In this document: piece by piece, positions 51,073 to 63,840 of the stretch | How the letters are laid out: each line of letters opens with the position of its first letter | How positions within the stretch are numbered: position 1 is the first letter of the stretch | NCBI GenBank assembly: GCA_029852735.1 | Contig: CM056811.1 | Span: forward strand, 40,632,853 to 40,696,852 | DNA: 64,000 nucleotides | From: Persea americana | Lineage: Eukaryota > Streptophyta > Magnoliopsida > Laurales > Lauraceae | Direction of reading: 5' to 3' | Translations under genes and position numbers: made by a program | The notes under the pieces: model-generated | Told to the model about the DNA's origin: nothing | Database searches by the model: none | The model's input: the letters and a program-made list of their open reading frames with translations, nothing else

Positions 51073-54000
51073 AAACACATTTTATGATATTTTGTGGCAC
51101 GTTTCGCTTCCAAATGTGTTTCAAGCGATTGTGTGGTAAGGAACGCCTTGCAAGGGCTTCAATGTCATTTAAGACCGAGACCCGTGTGTCGGGCCGTTCG
51201 TTCGTGATTTGAGGCGGATCGGTGAAGATGGACGGTGTAATTCTCATTTCACACAAGTCATTGTTTGGATACGCACTCGGCAGAGACCTTCGATATACTT
51301 TTCTTTAACACGGTTTTTGGGAAAAGTTGGGCTTAAGAGCTGATCCCAAGAGACTCTTCGACGTTTCAACCGACAATTGAATCTTGTGCAATCAATAGCC
51401 CGTAATTGCATAAAAGCGCATGCCGGACGAGTCTATGTCATTTCTGGGTTTTAGGCTCTAGTCCTTTGCTTCGAAATGCTTTTACCACAATTCATGACGA
51501 AATACACACGCCAAGATAGTCTGAGATACTTTTCGCTTTAAAAGGGGTATCAGGGGATTCATGGGTGTGAAATGCATTGCATTGGCTTCAGGGATGCATA
51601 GGTCTGAAACTCGTGCTTCGGACAGTTCCTAATCCATTTTACAATGAAGCCACGTTCTAGGTGGGTGTATGAAGAGAATGGCTCCAAAGGGCGCTTCACG
51701 AACTCCGCGGCTGAAAGAAGTGCTCTCGGAAGTTCTGAGGATCCGTTCTCGTTTAAGACGGGACTCGGGAAAATCCGGGCTTGAGAACTAATCCCGTGGG
51801 GTTCTCAGCCGTTTCCGAATGAAACGGTTTGATTGAGATTTTATTCGGCTCTAGGAAAGTGTTGGTTGTACACCTTCCTCGACGCAAATCGCGGTTGAAC
51901 GACGAGCTCTGAAAAACAATGTGATGGCTCTTTTTACTTTAAAATGCGTTTCCGGCAAATTAGGGCTTAGGAACCAATCTCGTGGGACTCAGTCTCGTTT
52001 CCTTCTGAAAACCCTATCTAGTGCAATCAATAGCCGGAATTTGGATAAGAACACGGATTGGATGACTCTGGGGCGTTTCGGGGCGTAACAATTTGTCTCT
52101 TGCTTTGCGATGCGTTTGATACGATTCTTGGCCGACAAACACATTTTTTGATATTTTGTGGCACGTTTCGCTTCCAAATGTGTTTCAAGCGATTGTGTGG
52201 TAAGGAACGCCTTGCAAGGGCTTCAATGTCATTTAAGACCGAGACCCGTGTGTCGGGCCGTTCGTTCGTGATTTGAGGCGGATCGGTGAAGATGGACGGT
52301 GTAATTCTCATTTCACACAAGTCATTGTTTGGATACGCACTCTGCAGAGACCTTCGATATACTTTTCTTTAACACGGTTTTTGGGAAAAGTTGGGCTTAA
52401 GAGCTGATCCCAAGAGACTCTTCGACGTTTCAACCGACAATTGAATCTTGTGCAATCAATAGCCCGTAATTGCATAAAAGCGCATGCCGGACGAGTCTAT
52501 GTCATTTCAGGGTTTTAGGCTCTAGTCCTTTGCTTCGAAATGCTTTTACCACAATTCATGACGAAATACACACGCCAAGATAGTCTGAGATACTTTTCGC
52601 TTTAAAAGGGGTATCAGGGGATTCATGGGTGTGAAATGCATTGCATTGGCTTCAGGGATGCATAGGTCTGAAACTCGTGCTTCGGAGAGTTCCTAATCCA
52701 TTTTACAATGAAGCCACGTTCTAGGTGGGTGTATGAAGAGAATGGCTCCAAAGGGCGCTTCACGAACTCCGCGGCTGAAAGAAGTGCTCTCGGAAGTTCT
52801 GAGGATCCGTTCTCGTTTAAGACGGGACTCGGGGAAATCCGGGCTTGAGAACTAATCCCGTGGGGTTCTCAGTCGTTTCCGAATGAAACGGTTTGATTGA
52901 GATTTTATTCGGCTCTAGGAAAGTGTTGGTTGTACACCTTCCTCGACGCAAATCGCGGTTGAACGACGAGCTCTGAAAAACAATGTGATGGCTCTTTTTA
53001 CTTTAAAATGCGTTTCCGGCAAATTAGGGCTTAGGAACCAATGTCGTGGGACTCAGTCCCGTTTCCTTCTGAAAACCCTATCTAGTGCAATCAATAGCCG
53101 GAATTTGGATAAGAACACGGATTGGATGACTCTGGGGCGTTTCGGGGCGTAACAATTTGTCTCTTGCTTTGCGATGCGTTTGATACGATTCTTGGCCGAC
53201 AAACACATTTTATGATATTTTGTGGCACGTTTCGCTTCCAAATGTGTTTCAAGCGATTGTGTGGTAAGGAACGCCTTGCAAGGGCTTCAATGTCATTTAA
53301 GACCGAGACCCGTGTTTCGGGCCGTTCGTTCGTGATTTGAGGCGGATCGGTGAAGATGGACGGTGTAATTCTCATTTCACACAAGTCATTGTTTGGATAC
53401 GCACTCTGCAGAGACCTTCGATATACTTTTCTTTAACACGGTTTTTGGGAAAAGTTGGGCTTAAGAGCTGATCCCAAGAGACTCTTCGACGTTTCAACCG
53501 ACAATTGAATCTTGTGCAATCAATAGCCCGTAATTGCATAAAAGCGCATGACGGACGAGTCTATGTCATTTCAGGGTTTTAGGCTCTAGTCCTTTGCTTC
53601 GAAATGCTTTTACCACAATTCATGACGAAATACACACGCCAAGATAGTCTGAGATACTTTTCGCTTTAAAAGGGGTATCAGGGGATTCATGGGTGTGAAA
53701 TGCATTGCATTGGCTTCAGGGATGCATAGGTCTGAAACTCGTGCTTCGGACAGTTCCTAATCCATTTTACAATGAAGCCACGTTCTAGGTGGGTGTATGA
53801 AGAGAATGGCTCCAAAGGGCGCTTCACGAACTCCGCGGCTGAAAGAAGTGCTCTCGGAAGTTCTGAGGATCCGTTCTCGTTTAAGACGGGACTCGGGAAA
53901 ATCCGGGCTTGAGAACTAATCCCGTGGGGTTCTCAGCCGTTTCCGAATGAAACGGTTTGATTGAGATTTTATTCGGCTCTAGGAAAGTGTTGGTTGTACA

Positions 54001-56392
54001 CCTTCCTCGACGCAAATCGCGGTTGAACGACGAGCTCTGAAAAACAATGTGATGGCTCTTTTTACTTTAAAATGCGTTTCCGGCAAATTAGGGCTTAGGA
54101 ACCAATCTCGTGGGACTCAGTCTCGTTTCCTTCTGAAAACCCTATCTAGTGCAATCAATAGCCGGAATTTGGATAAGAACACGGATTGGATGACTCTGGG
54201 GCGTTTCGGGGCGTAACAATTTGTCTCTTGCTTTGCGATGCGTTTGATACGATTCTTGGCCGACAAACACATTTTTTGATATTTTGTGGCACGTTTCGCT
54301 TCCAAATGTGTTTCAAGCGATTGTGTGGTAAGGAACGCCTTGCAAGGGCTTCAATGTCATTTAAGACCGAGACCCGTGTGTCGGGCCGTTCGTTCGTGAT
54401 TTGAGGCGGATCGGTGAAGATGGACGGTGTAATTCTCATTTCACACAAGTCATTGTTTGGATACGCACTCTGCAGAGACCTTCGATATACTTTTCTTTAA
54501 CACGGTTTTTGGGAAAAGTTGGGCTTAAGAGCTGATCCCAAGAGACTCTTCGACGTTTCAACCGACAATTGAATCTTGTGCAATCAATAGCCCGTAATTG
54601 CATAAAAGCGCATGCCGGACGAGTCTATGTCATTTCAGGGTTTTAGGCTCTAGTCCTTTGCTTCGAAATGCTTTTACCACAATTCATGACGAAATACACA
54701 CGCCAAGATAGTCTGAGATACTTTTCGCTTTAAAAGGGGTATCAGGGGATTCATGGGTGTGAAATGCATTGCATTGGCTTCAGGGATGCATAGGTCTGAA
54801 ACTCGTGCTTCGGAGAGTTCCTAATCCATTTTACAATGAAGCCACGTTCTAGGTGGGTGTATGAAGAGAATGGCTCCAAAGGGCGCTTCACGAACTCCGC
54901 GGCTGAAAGAAGTGCTCTCGGAAGTTCTGAGGATCCGTTCTCGTTTAAGACGGGACTCGGGGAAATCCGGGCTTGAGAACTAATCCCGTGGGGTTCTCAG
55001 TCGTTTCCGAATGAAACGGTTTGATTGAGATTTTATTCGGCTCTAGGAAAGTGTTGGTTGTACACCTTCCTCGACGCAAATCGCGGTTGAACGACGAGCT
55101 CTGAAAAACAATGTGATGGCTCTTTTTACTTTAAAATGCGTTTCCGGCAAATTAGGGCTTAGGAACCAATGTCGTGGGACTCAGTCCCGTTTCCTTCTGA
55201 AAACCCTATCTAGTGCAATCAATAGCCGGAATTTGGATAAGAACACGGATTGGATGACTCTGGGGCGTTTCGGGGCGTAACAATTTGTCTCTTGCTTTGC
55301 GATGCGTTTGATACGATTCTTGGCCGACAAACACATTTTATGATATTTTGTGGCACGTTTCGCTTCCAAATGTGTTTCAAGCGATTGTGTGGTAAGGAAC
55401 GCCTTGCAAGGGCTTCAATGTCATTTAAGACCGAGACCCGTGTTTCGGGCCGTTCGTTCGTGATTTGAGGCGGATCGGTGAAGATGGACGGTGTAATTCT
55501 CATTTCACACAAGTCATTGTTTGGATACGCACTCTGCAGAGACCTTCGATATACTTTTCTTTAACACGGTTTTTGGGAAAAGTTGGGCTTAAGAGCTGAT
55601 CCCAAGAGACTCTTCGACGTTTCAACCGACAATTGAATCTTGTGCAATCAATAGCCCGTAATTGCATAAAAGCGCATGACGGACGAGTCTATGTCATTTC
55701 AGGGTTTTAGGCTCTAGTCCTTTGCTTCGAAATGCTTTTACCACAATTCATGACGAAATACACACGCCAAGATAGTCTGAGATACTTTTCGCTTTAAAAG
55801 GGGTATCAGGGGATTCATGGGTGTGAAATGCATTGCATTGGCTTCAGGGATGCATAGGTCTGAAACTCGTGCTTCGGACAGTTCCTAATGCATTTTACAA
55901 TGAAGCCACGTTCTAGGTGGGTGTATGAAGAGAATGGCTCCAAAGGGCGCTTCACGAACTCCGCGGCTGAAAGAAGTGCTCTCGGAAGTTGTGAGGATCC
56001 GTTCTCGTTTAAGACGGGACTCGGGGAAATCCGGGCTTGAGAACTAATCCCGTGGGGTTCTCAGCCGTTTCCGAATGAAACGGTTTGATTGAGATTTTAT
56101 GCGGCTCTAGGAAAGTGTTGGTTGTACACCTTCCTCGACGCAAATCGCGGTTGAACGACGAGCTCTGAAAAACAATGTGATGGCTCTTTTTACTTTAAAA
56201 TGCGTTTCCGGCAAATTAGGGCTTAGGAACCAATCTCGTGGGACTCAGTCTCGTTTCCTTCTGAAAACCCTATCTAGTGCAATCAATAGCCGGAATTTGG
56301 ATAAGAACACGGATTGGATGACTCTGGGGCGTTTCGGGGCGTAACAATTTGTCTCTTGCTTTGCGATGCGTTTGATACGATTCTTGGCCGAC
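51073..56392 (+). repeat. Copies 49-53: five-unit segment, second of the pair
   Basis: Matches copies 41-45 unit by unit at every recurrent marker. Agreement appears to continue into copies 46 and 54 as far as position 373, then stops before 551. A private T to G at 51279 in copy 49 destroys the PstI site kept by the other copies I checked. Confidence 0.7.
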
Positions 56393-59300
56393 AAACACAT
56401 TTTTTGATATTTTGTGGCACGTTTCGCTTCCAAATGTGTTTCAAGCGATTGTGTGGTAAGGAACGCCTTGCAAGGGCTTCAATGTCATTTAAGACCGAGA
56501 CCCGTGTGTCGGGCCGTTCGTTCGTGATTTGAGGCGGATCGGTGAAGATGGACGGTGTAATTCTCATTTCACACAAGTCATTGTTTGGATACGCACTCTG
56601 CAGAGACCTTCGATATACTTTTCTTTAACACGGTTTTTGGGAAAAGTTGGGCTTAAGAGCTGATCCCAAGAGACTCTTCGACGTTTCAACCGACAATTGA
56701 ATCTTGTGCAATCAATAGCCCGTAATTGCATAAAAGCGCATGCCGGACGAGTCTATGTCATTTCTGGGTTTTAGGCTCTAGTCCTTTGCTTCGAAATGCT
56801 TTTACCACAATTCATGACGAAATACACACGCCAAGATAGTCTGAGATACTTTTCGCTTTAAAAGGGGTATCAGGGGATTCATGGGTGTGAAATGCATTGC
56901 ATTGGCTTCAGGGATGCATAGGTCTGAAACTCGTGCTTCGGAGAGTTCCTAATCCATTTTACAATGAAGCCACGTTCTAGGTGGGTGTATGAAGAGAATG
57001 GCTCCAAAGGGCGCTTCACGAACTCCGCGGCTGAAAGAAGTGCTCTCGGAAGTTCTGAGGATCCGTTCTCGTTTAAGACGGGACTCGGGGAAATCCGGGC
57101 TTGAGAACTAATCCCGTGGGGTTCTCAGCCGTTTCCGAATGAAACGGTTTGATTGAGATTTTATTCGGCTCTAGGAAAGTGTTGGTTGTACACCTTCCTC
57201 GACGCAAATCGCGGTTGAACGACGAGCTCTGAAAAACAATGTGATGGCTCTTTTTACTTTAAAATGCGTTTCCGGCAAATTAGGGCTTAGGAACCAATGT
57301 CGTGGGACTCAGTCCCGTTTCCTTCTGAAAACCCTATCTAGTGCAATCAATAGCCGGAATTTGGATAAGAACACGGATTGGATGACTCTGGGGCGTTTCG
57401 GGGCGTAACAATTTGTCTCTTGCTTTGCGATGCGTTTGATACGATTCTTGGCCGACAAACACATTTTATGATATTTTGTGGCACGTTTCGCTTCCAAATG
57501 TGTTTCAAGCGATTGTGTGGTAAGGAACGCCTTGCAAGGGCTTCAATGTCATTTAAGACCGAGACCCGTGTTTCGGGCCGTTCGTTCGTGATTTGAGGCG
57601 GATCGGTGAAGATGGACGGTGTAATTCTCATTTCACACAAGTCATTGTTTGGATACGCACTCTGCAGAGACCTTCGATATACTTTTCTTTAACACGGTTT
57701 TTGGGAAAAGTTGGGCTTAAGAGCTGATCCCAAGAGACTCTTCGACGTTTCAACCGACAATTGAATCTTGTGCAATCAATAGCCCGTAATTGCATAAAAG
57801 CGCATGACGGACGAGTCTATGTCATTTCAGGGTTTTAGGCTCTAGTCCTTTGCTTCGAAATGCTTTTACCACAATTCATGACGAAATACACACGCCAAGA
57901 TAGTCTGAGATACTTTTCGCTTTAAAAGGGGTATCAGGGGATTCATGGGTGTGAAATGCATTGCATTGGCTTCAGGGATGCATAGGTCTGAAACTCGTGC
58001 TTCGGACAGTTCCTAATGCATTTTACAATGAAGCCACGTTCTAGGTGGGTGTATGAAGAGAATGGCTCCAAAGGGCGCTTCACGAACTCCGCGGCTGAAA
58101 GAAGTGCTCTCGGAAGTTCTGAGGATCCGTTCTCGTTTAAGACGGGACTCGGGGAAATCCGGGCTTGAGAACTAATCCCGTGGGGTTCTCAGCCGTTTCC
58201 GAATGAAACGGTTTGATTGAGATTTTATGCGGCTCTAGGAAAGTGTTGGTTGTACACCTTCCTCGACGCAAATCGCGGTTGAACGACGAGCTCTGAAAAA
58301 CAATGTGATGGCTCTTTTTACTTTAAAATGCGTTTCCGGCAAATTAGGGCTTAGGAACCAATCTCGTGGGACTCAGTCTCGTTTCCTTCTGAAAACCCTA
58401 TCTAGTGCAATCAATAGCCGGAATTTGGATAAGAACACGGATTGGATGACTCTGGGGCGTTTCGGGGCGTAACAATTTGTCTCTTGCTTTGCCATGCGTT
58501 TGATACGATTCTTGGCCGACAAACACATTTTTTGATATTTTGTGGCACGTTTCGCTTCCAAATGTGTTTCAAGCGATTGTGTGGTAAGGAACGCCTTGCA
58601 AGGGCTTCAATGTCATTTAAGACCGAGACCCGTGTGTCGGGCCGTTCGTTCGTGATTTGAGGCGGATCGGTGAAGATGGACGGTGTAATTCTCATTTCAC
58701 ACAAGTCATTGTTTGGATACGCACTCTGCAGAGACCTTCGATATACTTTTCTTTAACACGGTTTTTGGGAAAAGTTGGGCTTAAGAGCTGATCCCAAGAG
58801 ACTCTTCGACGTTTCAACCGACAATTGAATCTTGTGCAATCAATAGCCCGTAATTGCATAAAAGCGCATGCCGGACGAGTCTATGTCATTTCTGGGTTTT
58901 AGGCTCTAGTCCTTTGCTTCGAAATGCTTTTACCACAATTCATGACGAAATACACACGCCAAGATAGTCTGAGATACTTTTCGCTTTAAAAGGGGTATCA
59001 GGGGATTCATGGGTGTGAAATGCATTGCATTGGCTTCAGGGATGCATAGGTCTGAAACTCGTGCTTCGGACAGTTCCTAATCCATTTTACAATGAAGCCA
59101 CGTTCTAGGTGGGTGTATGAAGAGAATGGCTCCAAAGGGCGCTTCACGAACTCCGCGGCTGAAAGAAGTGCTCTCGGAAGTTCTGAGGATCCGTTCTCGT
59201 TTAAGACGGGACTCGGGGAAATCCGGGCTTGAGAACTAATCCCGTGGGGTTCTCAGCCGTTTCCGAATGAAACGGTTTGATTGAGATTTTATTCGGCTCT

Positions 59301-62300
59301 AGGAAAGTGTTGGTTGTACACCTTCCTCGACGCAAATCGCGGTTGAACGACGAGCTCTGAAAAACAATGTGATGGCTCTTTTTACTTTAAAATGCGTTTC
59401 CGGCAAATTAGGGCTTAGGAACCAATGTCGTGGGACTCAGTCCCGTTTCCTTCTGAAAACCCTATCTAGTGCAATCAATAGCCGGAATTTGGATAAGAAC
59501 ACGGATTGGATGACTCTGGGGCGTTTCGGGGCGTAACAATTTGTCTCTTGCTTTGCGATGCGTTTGATACGATTCTTGGCCGACAAACACATTTTATGAT
59601 ATTTTGTGGCACGTTTCGCTTCCAAATGTGTTTCAAGCGATTGTGTGGTAAGGAACGCCTTGCAAGGGCTTCAATGTCATTTAAGACCGAGACCCGTGTT
59701 TCGGGCCGTTCGTTCGTGATTTGAGGCGGATCGGTGAAGATGGACGGTGTAATTCTCATTTCACACAAGTCATTGTTTGGATACGCACTCTGCAGAGACC
59801 TTCGATATACTTTTCTTTAACACGGTTTTTGGGAAAAGTTGGGCTTAAGAGCTGATCCCAAGAGACTCTTCGACGTTTCAACCGACAATTGAATCTTGTG
59901 CAATCAATAGCCCGTAATTGCATAAAAGCGCATGACGGACGAGTCTATGTCATTTCAGGGTTTTAGGCTCTAGTCCTTTGCTTCGAAATGCTTTTACCAC
60001 AATTCATGACGAAATACACACGCCAAGATAGTCTGAGATACTTTTCGCTTTAAAAGGGGTATCAGGGGATTCATGGGTGTGAAATGCATTGCATTGGCTT
60101 CAGGGATGCATAGGTCTGAAACTCGTGCTTCGGACAGTTCCTAATGCATTTTACAATGAAGCCACGTTCTAGGTGGGTGTATGAAGAGAATGGCTCCAAA
60201 GGGCGCTTCACGAACTCCGCGGCTGAAAGAAGTGCTCTCGGAAGTTCTGAGGATCCGTTCTCGTTTAAGACGGGACTCGGGGAAATCCGGGCTTGAGAAC
60301 TAATCCCGTGGGGTTCTCAGCCGTTTCCGAATGAAACGGTTTGATTGAGATTTTATGCGGCTCTAGGAAAGTGTTGGTTGTACACCTTCCTCGACGCAAA
60401 TCGCGGTTGAACGACGAGCTCTGAAAAACAATGTGATGGCTCTTTTTACTTTAAAATGCGTTTCCGGCAAATTAGGGCTTAGGAACCAATCTCGTGGGAC
60501 TCAGTCTCGTTTCCTTCTGAAAACCCTATCTAGTGCAATCAATAGCCGGAATTTGGATAAGAACACGGATTGGATGACTCTGGGGCGTTTCGGGGCGTAA
60601 CAATTTGTCTCTTGCTTTGCCATGCGTTTGATACGATTCTTGGCCGACAAACACATTTTTTGATATTTTGTGGCACGTTTCGCTTCCAAATGTGTTTCAA
60701 GCGATTGTGTGGTAAGGAACGCCTTGCAAGGGCTTCAATGTCATTTAAGACCGAGACCCGTGTGTCGGGCCGTTCGTTCGTGATTTGAGGCGGATCGGTG
60801 AAGATGGACGGTGTAATTCTCATTTCACACAAGTCATTGTTTGGATACGCACTCTGCAGAGACCTTCGATATACTTTTCTTTAACACGGTTTTTGGGAAA
60901 AGTTGGGCTTAAGAGCTGATCCCAAGAGACTCTTCGACGTTTCAACCGACAATTGAATCTTGTGCAATCAATAGCCCGTAATTGCATAAAAGCGCATGCC
61001 GGACGAGTCTATGTCATTTCTGGGTTTTAGGCTCTAGTCCTTTGCTTCGAAATGCTTTTACCACAATTCATGACGAAATACACACGCCAAGATAGTCTGA
61101 GATACTTTTCGCTTTAAAAGGGGTATCAGGGGATTCATGGGTGTGAAATGCATTGCATTGGCTTCAGGGATGCATAGGTCTGAAACTCGTGCTTCGGACA
61201 GTTCCTAATCCATTTTACAATGAAGCCACGTTCTAGGTGGGTGTATGAAGAGAATGGCTCCAAAGGGCGCTTCACGAACTCCGCGGCTGAAAGAAGTGCT
61301 CTCGGAAGTTCTGAGGATCCGTTCTCGTTTAAGACGGGACTCGGGAAAATCCGGGCTTGAGAACTAATCCCGTGGGGTTCTCAGCCGTTTCCGAATGAAA
61401 CGGTTTGATTGAGATTTTATTCGGCTCTAGGAAAGTGTTGGTTGTACACCTTCCTCGACGCAAATCGCGGTTGAACGACGAGCTCTGAAAAACAATGTGA
61501 TGGCTCTTTTTACTTTAAAATGCGTTTCCGGCAAATTAGGGCTTAGGAACCAATCTCGTGGGACTCAGTCTCGTTTCCTTCTGAAAACCCTATCTAGTGC
61601 AATCAATAGCCGGAATTTGGATAAGAACACGGATTGGATGACTCTGGGGCGTTTCGGGGCGTAACAATTTGTCTCTTGCTTTGCGATGCGTTTGATACGA
61701 TTCTTGGCCGACAAACACATTTTTTGATATTTTGTGGCACGTTTCGCTTCCAAATGTGTTTCAAGCGATTGTGTGGTAAGGAACGCCTTGCAAGGGCTTC
61801 AATGTCATTTAAGACCGAGACCCGTGTGTCGGGCCGTTCGTTCGTGATTTGAGGCGGATCGGTGAAGATGGACGGTGTAATTCTCATTTCACACAAGTCA
61901 TTGTTTGGATACGCACTCTGCAGAGACCTTCGATATACTTTTCTTTAACACGGTTTTTGGGAAAAGTTGGGCTTAAGAGCTGATCCCAAGAGACTCTTCG
62001 ACGTTTCAACCGACAATTGAATCTTGTGCAATCAATAGCCCGTAATTGCATAAAAGCGCATGCCGGACGAGTCTATGTCATTTCAGGGTTTTAGGCTCTA
62101 GTCCTTTGCTTCGAAATGCTTTTACCACAATTCATGACGAAATACACACGCCAAGATAGTCTGAGATACTTTTCGCTTTAAAAGGGGTATCAGGGGATTC
62201 ATGGGTGTGAAATGCATTGCATTGGCTTCAGGGATGCATAGGTCTGAAACTCGTGCTTCGGAGAGTTCCTAATCCATTTTACAATGAAGCCACGTTCTAG

Positions 62301-63840
62301 GTGGGTGTATGAAGAGAATGGCTCCAAAGGGCGCTTCACGAACTCCGCGGCTGAAAGAAGTGCTCTCGGAAGTTCTGAGGATCCGTTCTCGTTTAAGACG
62401 GGACTCGGGGAAATCCGGGCTTGAGAACTAATCCCGTGGGGTTCTCAGTCGTTTCCGAATGAAACGGTTTGATTGAGATTTTATTCGGCTCTAGGAAAGT
62501 GTTGGTTGTACACCTTCCTCGACGCAAATCGCGGTTGAACGACGAGCTCTGAAAAACAATGTGATGGCTCTTTTTACTTTAAAATGCGTTTCCGGCAAAT
62601 TAGGGCTTAGGAACCAATGTCGTGGGACTCAGTCCCGTTTCCTTCTGAAAACCCTATCTAGTGCAATCAATAGCCGGAATTTGGATAAGAACACGGATTG
62701 GATGACTCTGGGGCGTTTCGGGGCGTAACAATTTGTCTCTTGCTTTGCGATGCGTTTGATACGATTCTTGGCCGACAAACACATTTTATGATATTTTGTG
62801 GCACGTTTCGCTTCCAAATGTGTTTCAAGCGATTGTGTGGTAAGGAACGCCTTGCAAGGGCTTCAATGTCATTTAAGACCGAGACCCGTGTTTCGGGCCG
62901 TTCGTTCGTGATTTGAGGCGGATCGGTGAAGATGGACGGTGTAATTCTCATTTCACACAAGTCATTGTTTGGATACGCACTCTGCAGAGACCTTCGATAT
63001 ACTTTTCTTTAACACGGTTTTTGGGAAAAGTTGGGCTTAAGAGCTGATCCCAAGAGACTCTTCGACGTTTCAACCGACAATTGAATCTTGTGCAATCAAT
63101 AGCCCGTAATTGCATAAAAGCGCATGACGGACGAGTCTATGTCATTTCAGGGTTTTAGGCTCTAGTCCTTTGCTTCGAAATGCTTTTACCACAATTCATG
63201 ACGAAATACACACGCCAAGATAGTCTGAGATACTTTTCGCTTTAAAAGGGGTATCAGGGGATTCATGGGTGTGAAATGCATTGCATTGGCTTCAGGGATG
63301 CATAGGTCTGAAACTCGTGCTTCGGACAGTTCCTAATGCATTTTACAATGAAGCCACGTTCTAGGTGGGTGTATGAAGAGAATGGCTCCAAAGGGCGCTT
63401 CACGAACTCCGCGGCTGAAAGAAGTGCTCTCGGAAGTTCTGAGGATCCGTTCTCGTTTAAGACGGGACTCGGGGAAATCCGGGCTTGAGAACTAATCCCG
63501 TGGGGTTCTCAGCCGTTTCCGAATGAAACGGTTTGATTGAGATTTTATGCGGCTCTAGGAAAGTGTTGGTTGTACACCTTCCTCGACGCAAATCGCGGTT
63601 GAACGACGAGCTCTGAAAAACAATGTGATGGCTCTTTTTACTTTAAAATGCGTTTCCGGCAAATTAGGGCTTAGGAACCAATCTCGTGGGACTCAGTCTC
63701 GTTTCCTTCTGAAAACCCTATCTAGTGCAATCAATAGCCGGAATTTGGATAAGAACACGGATTGGATGACTCTGGGGCGTTTCGGGGCGTAACAATTTGT
63801 CTCTTGCTTTGCGATGCGTTTGATACGATTCTTGGCCGAC

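Larger units (their letters stand above)
39369..63840 (+). repeat. Copies 38-60: two-unit HOR domain (X and Y types, 2128 bp)
   Basis: X units have 12A, 116T, 351A, 562G, 773G, 907C, 923T. Y units have 12T, 116G, 373T or 551G+737T, 773T, 907G, 923C. X-like units are 38, 40, 43, 45, 48, 51, 53, 55, 57 and 60; Y-like are 39, 42, 44, 47, 50, 52, 54, 56 and 59. The rest (41, 46, 49, 58) are hybrids that add an extra unit between an X and a Y. The mark 351A removes an SphI site, so this domain loses that site in most second units while the left domain keeps it in all. Sub-variants 663G, 698A, 737T and 1037C occur only here. Confidence 0.85.
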
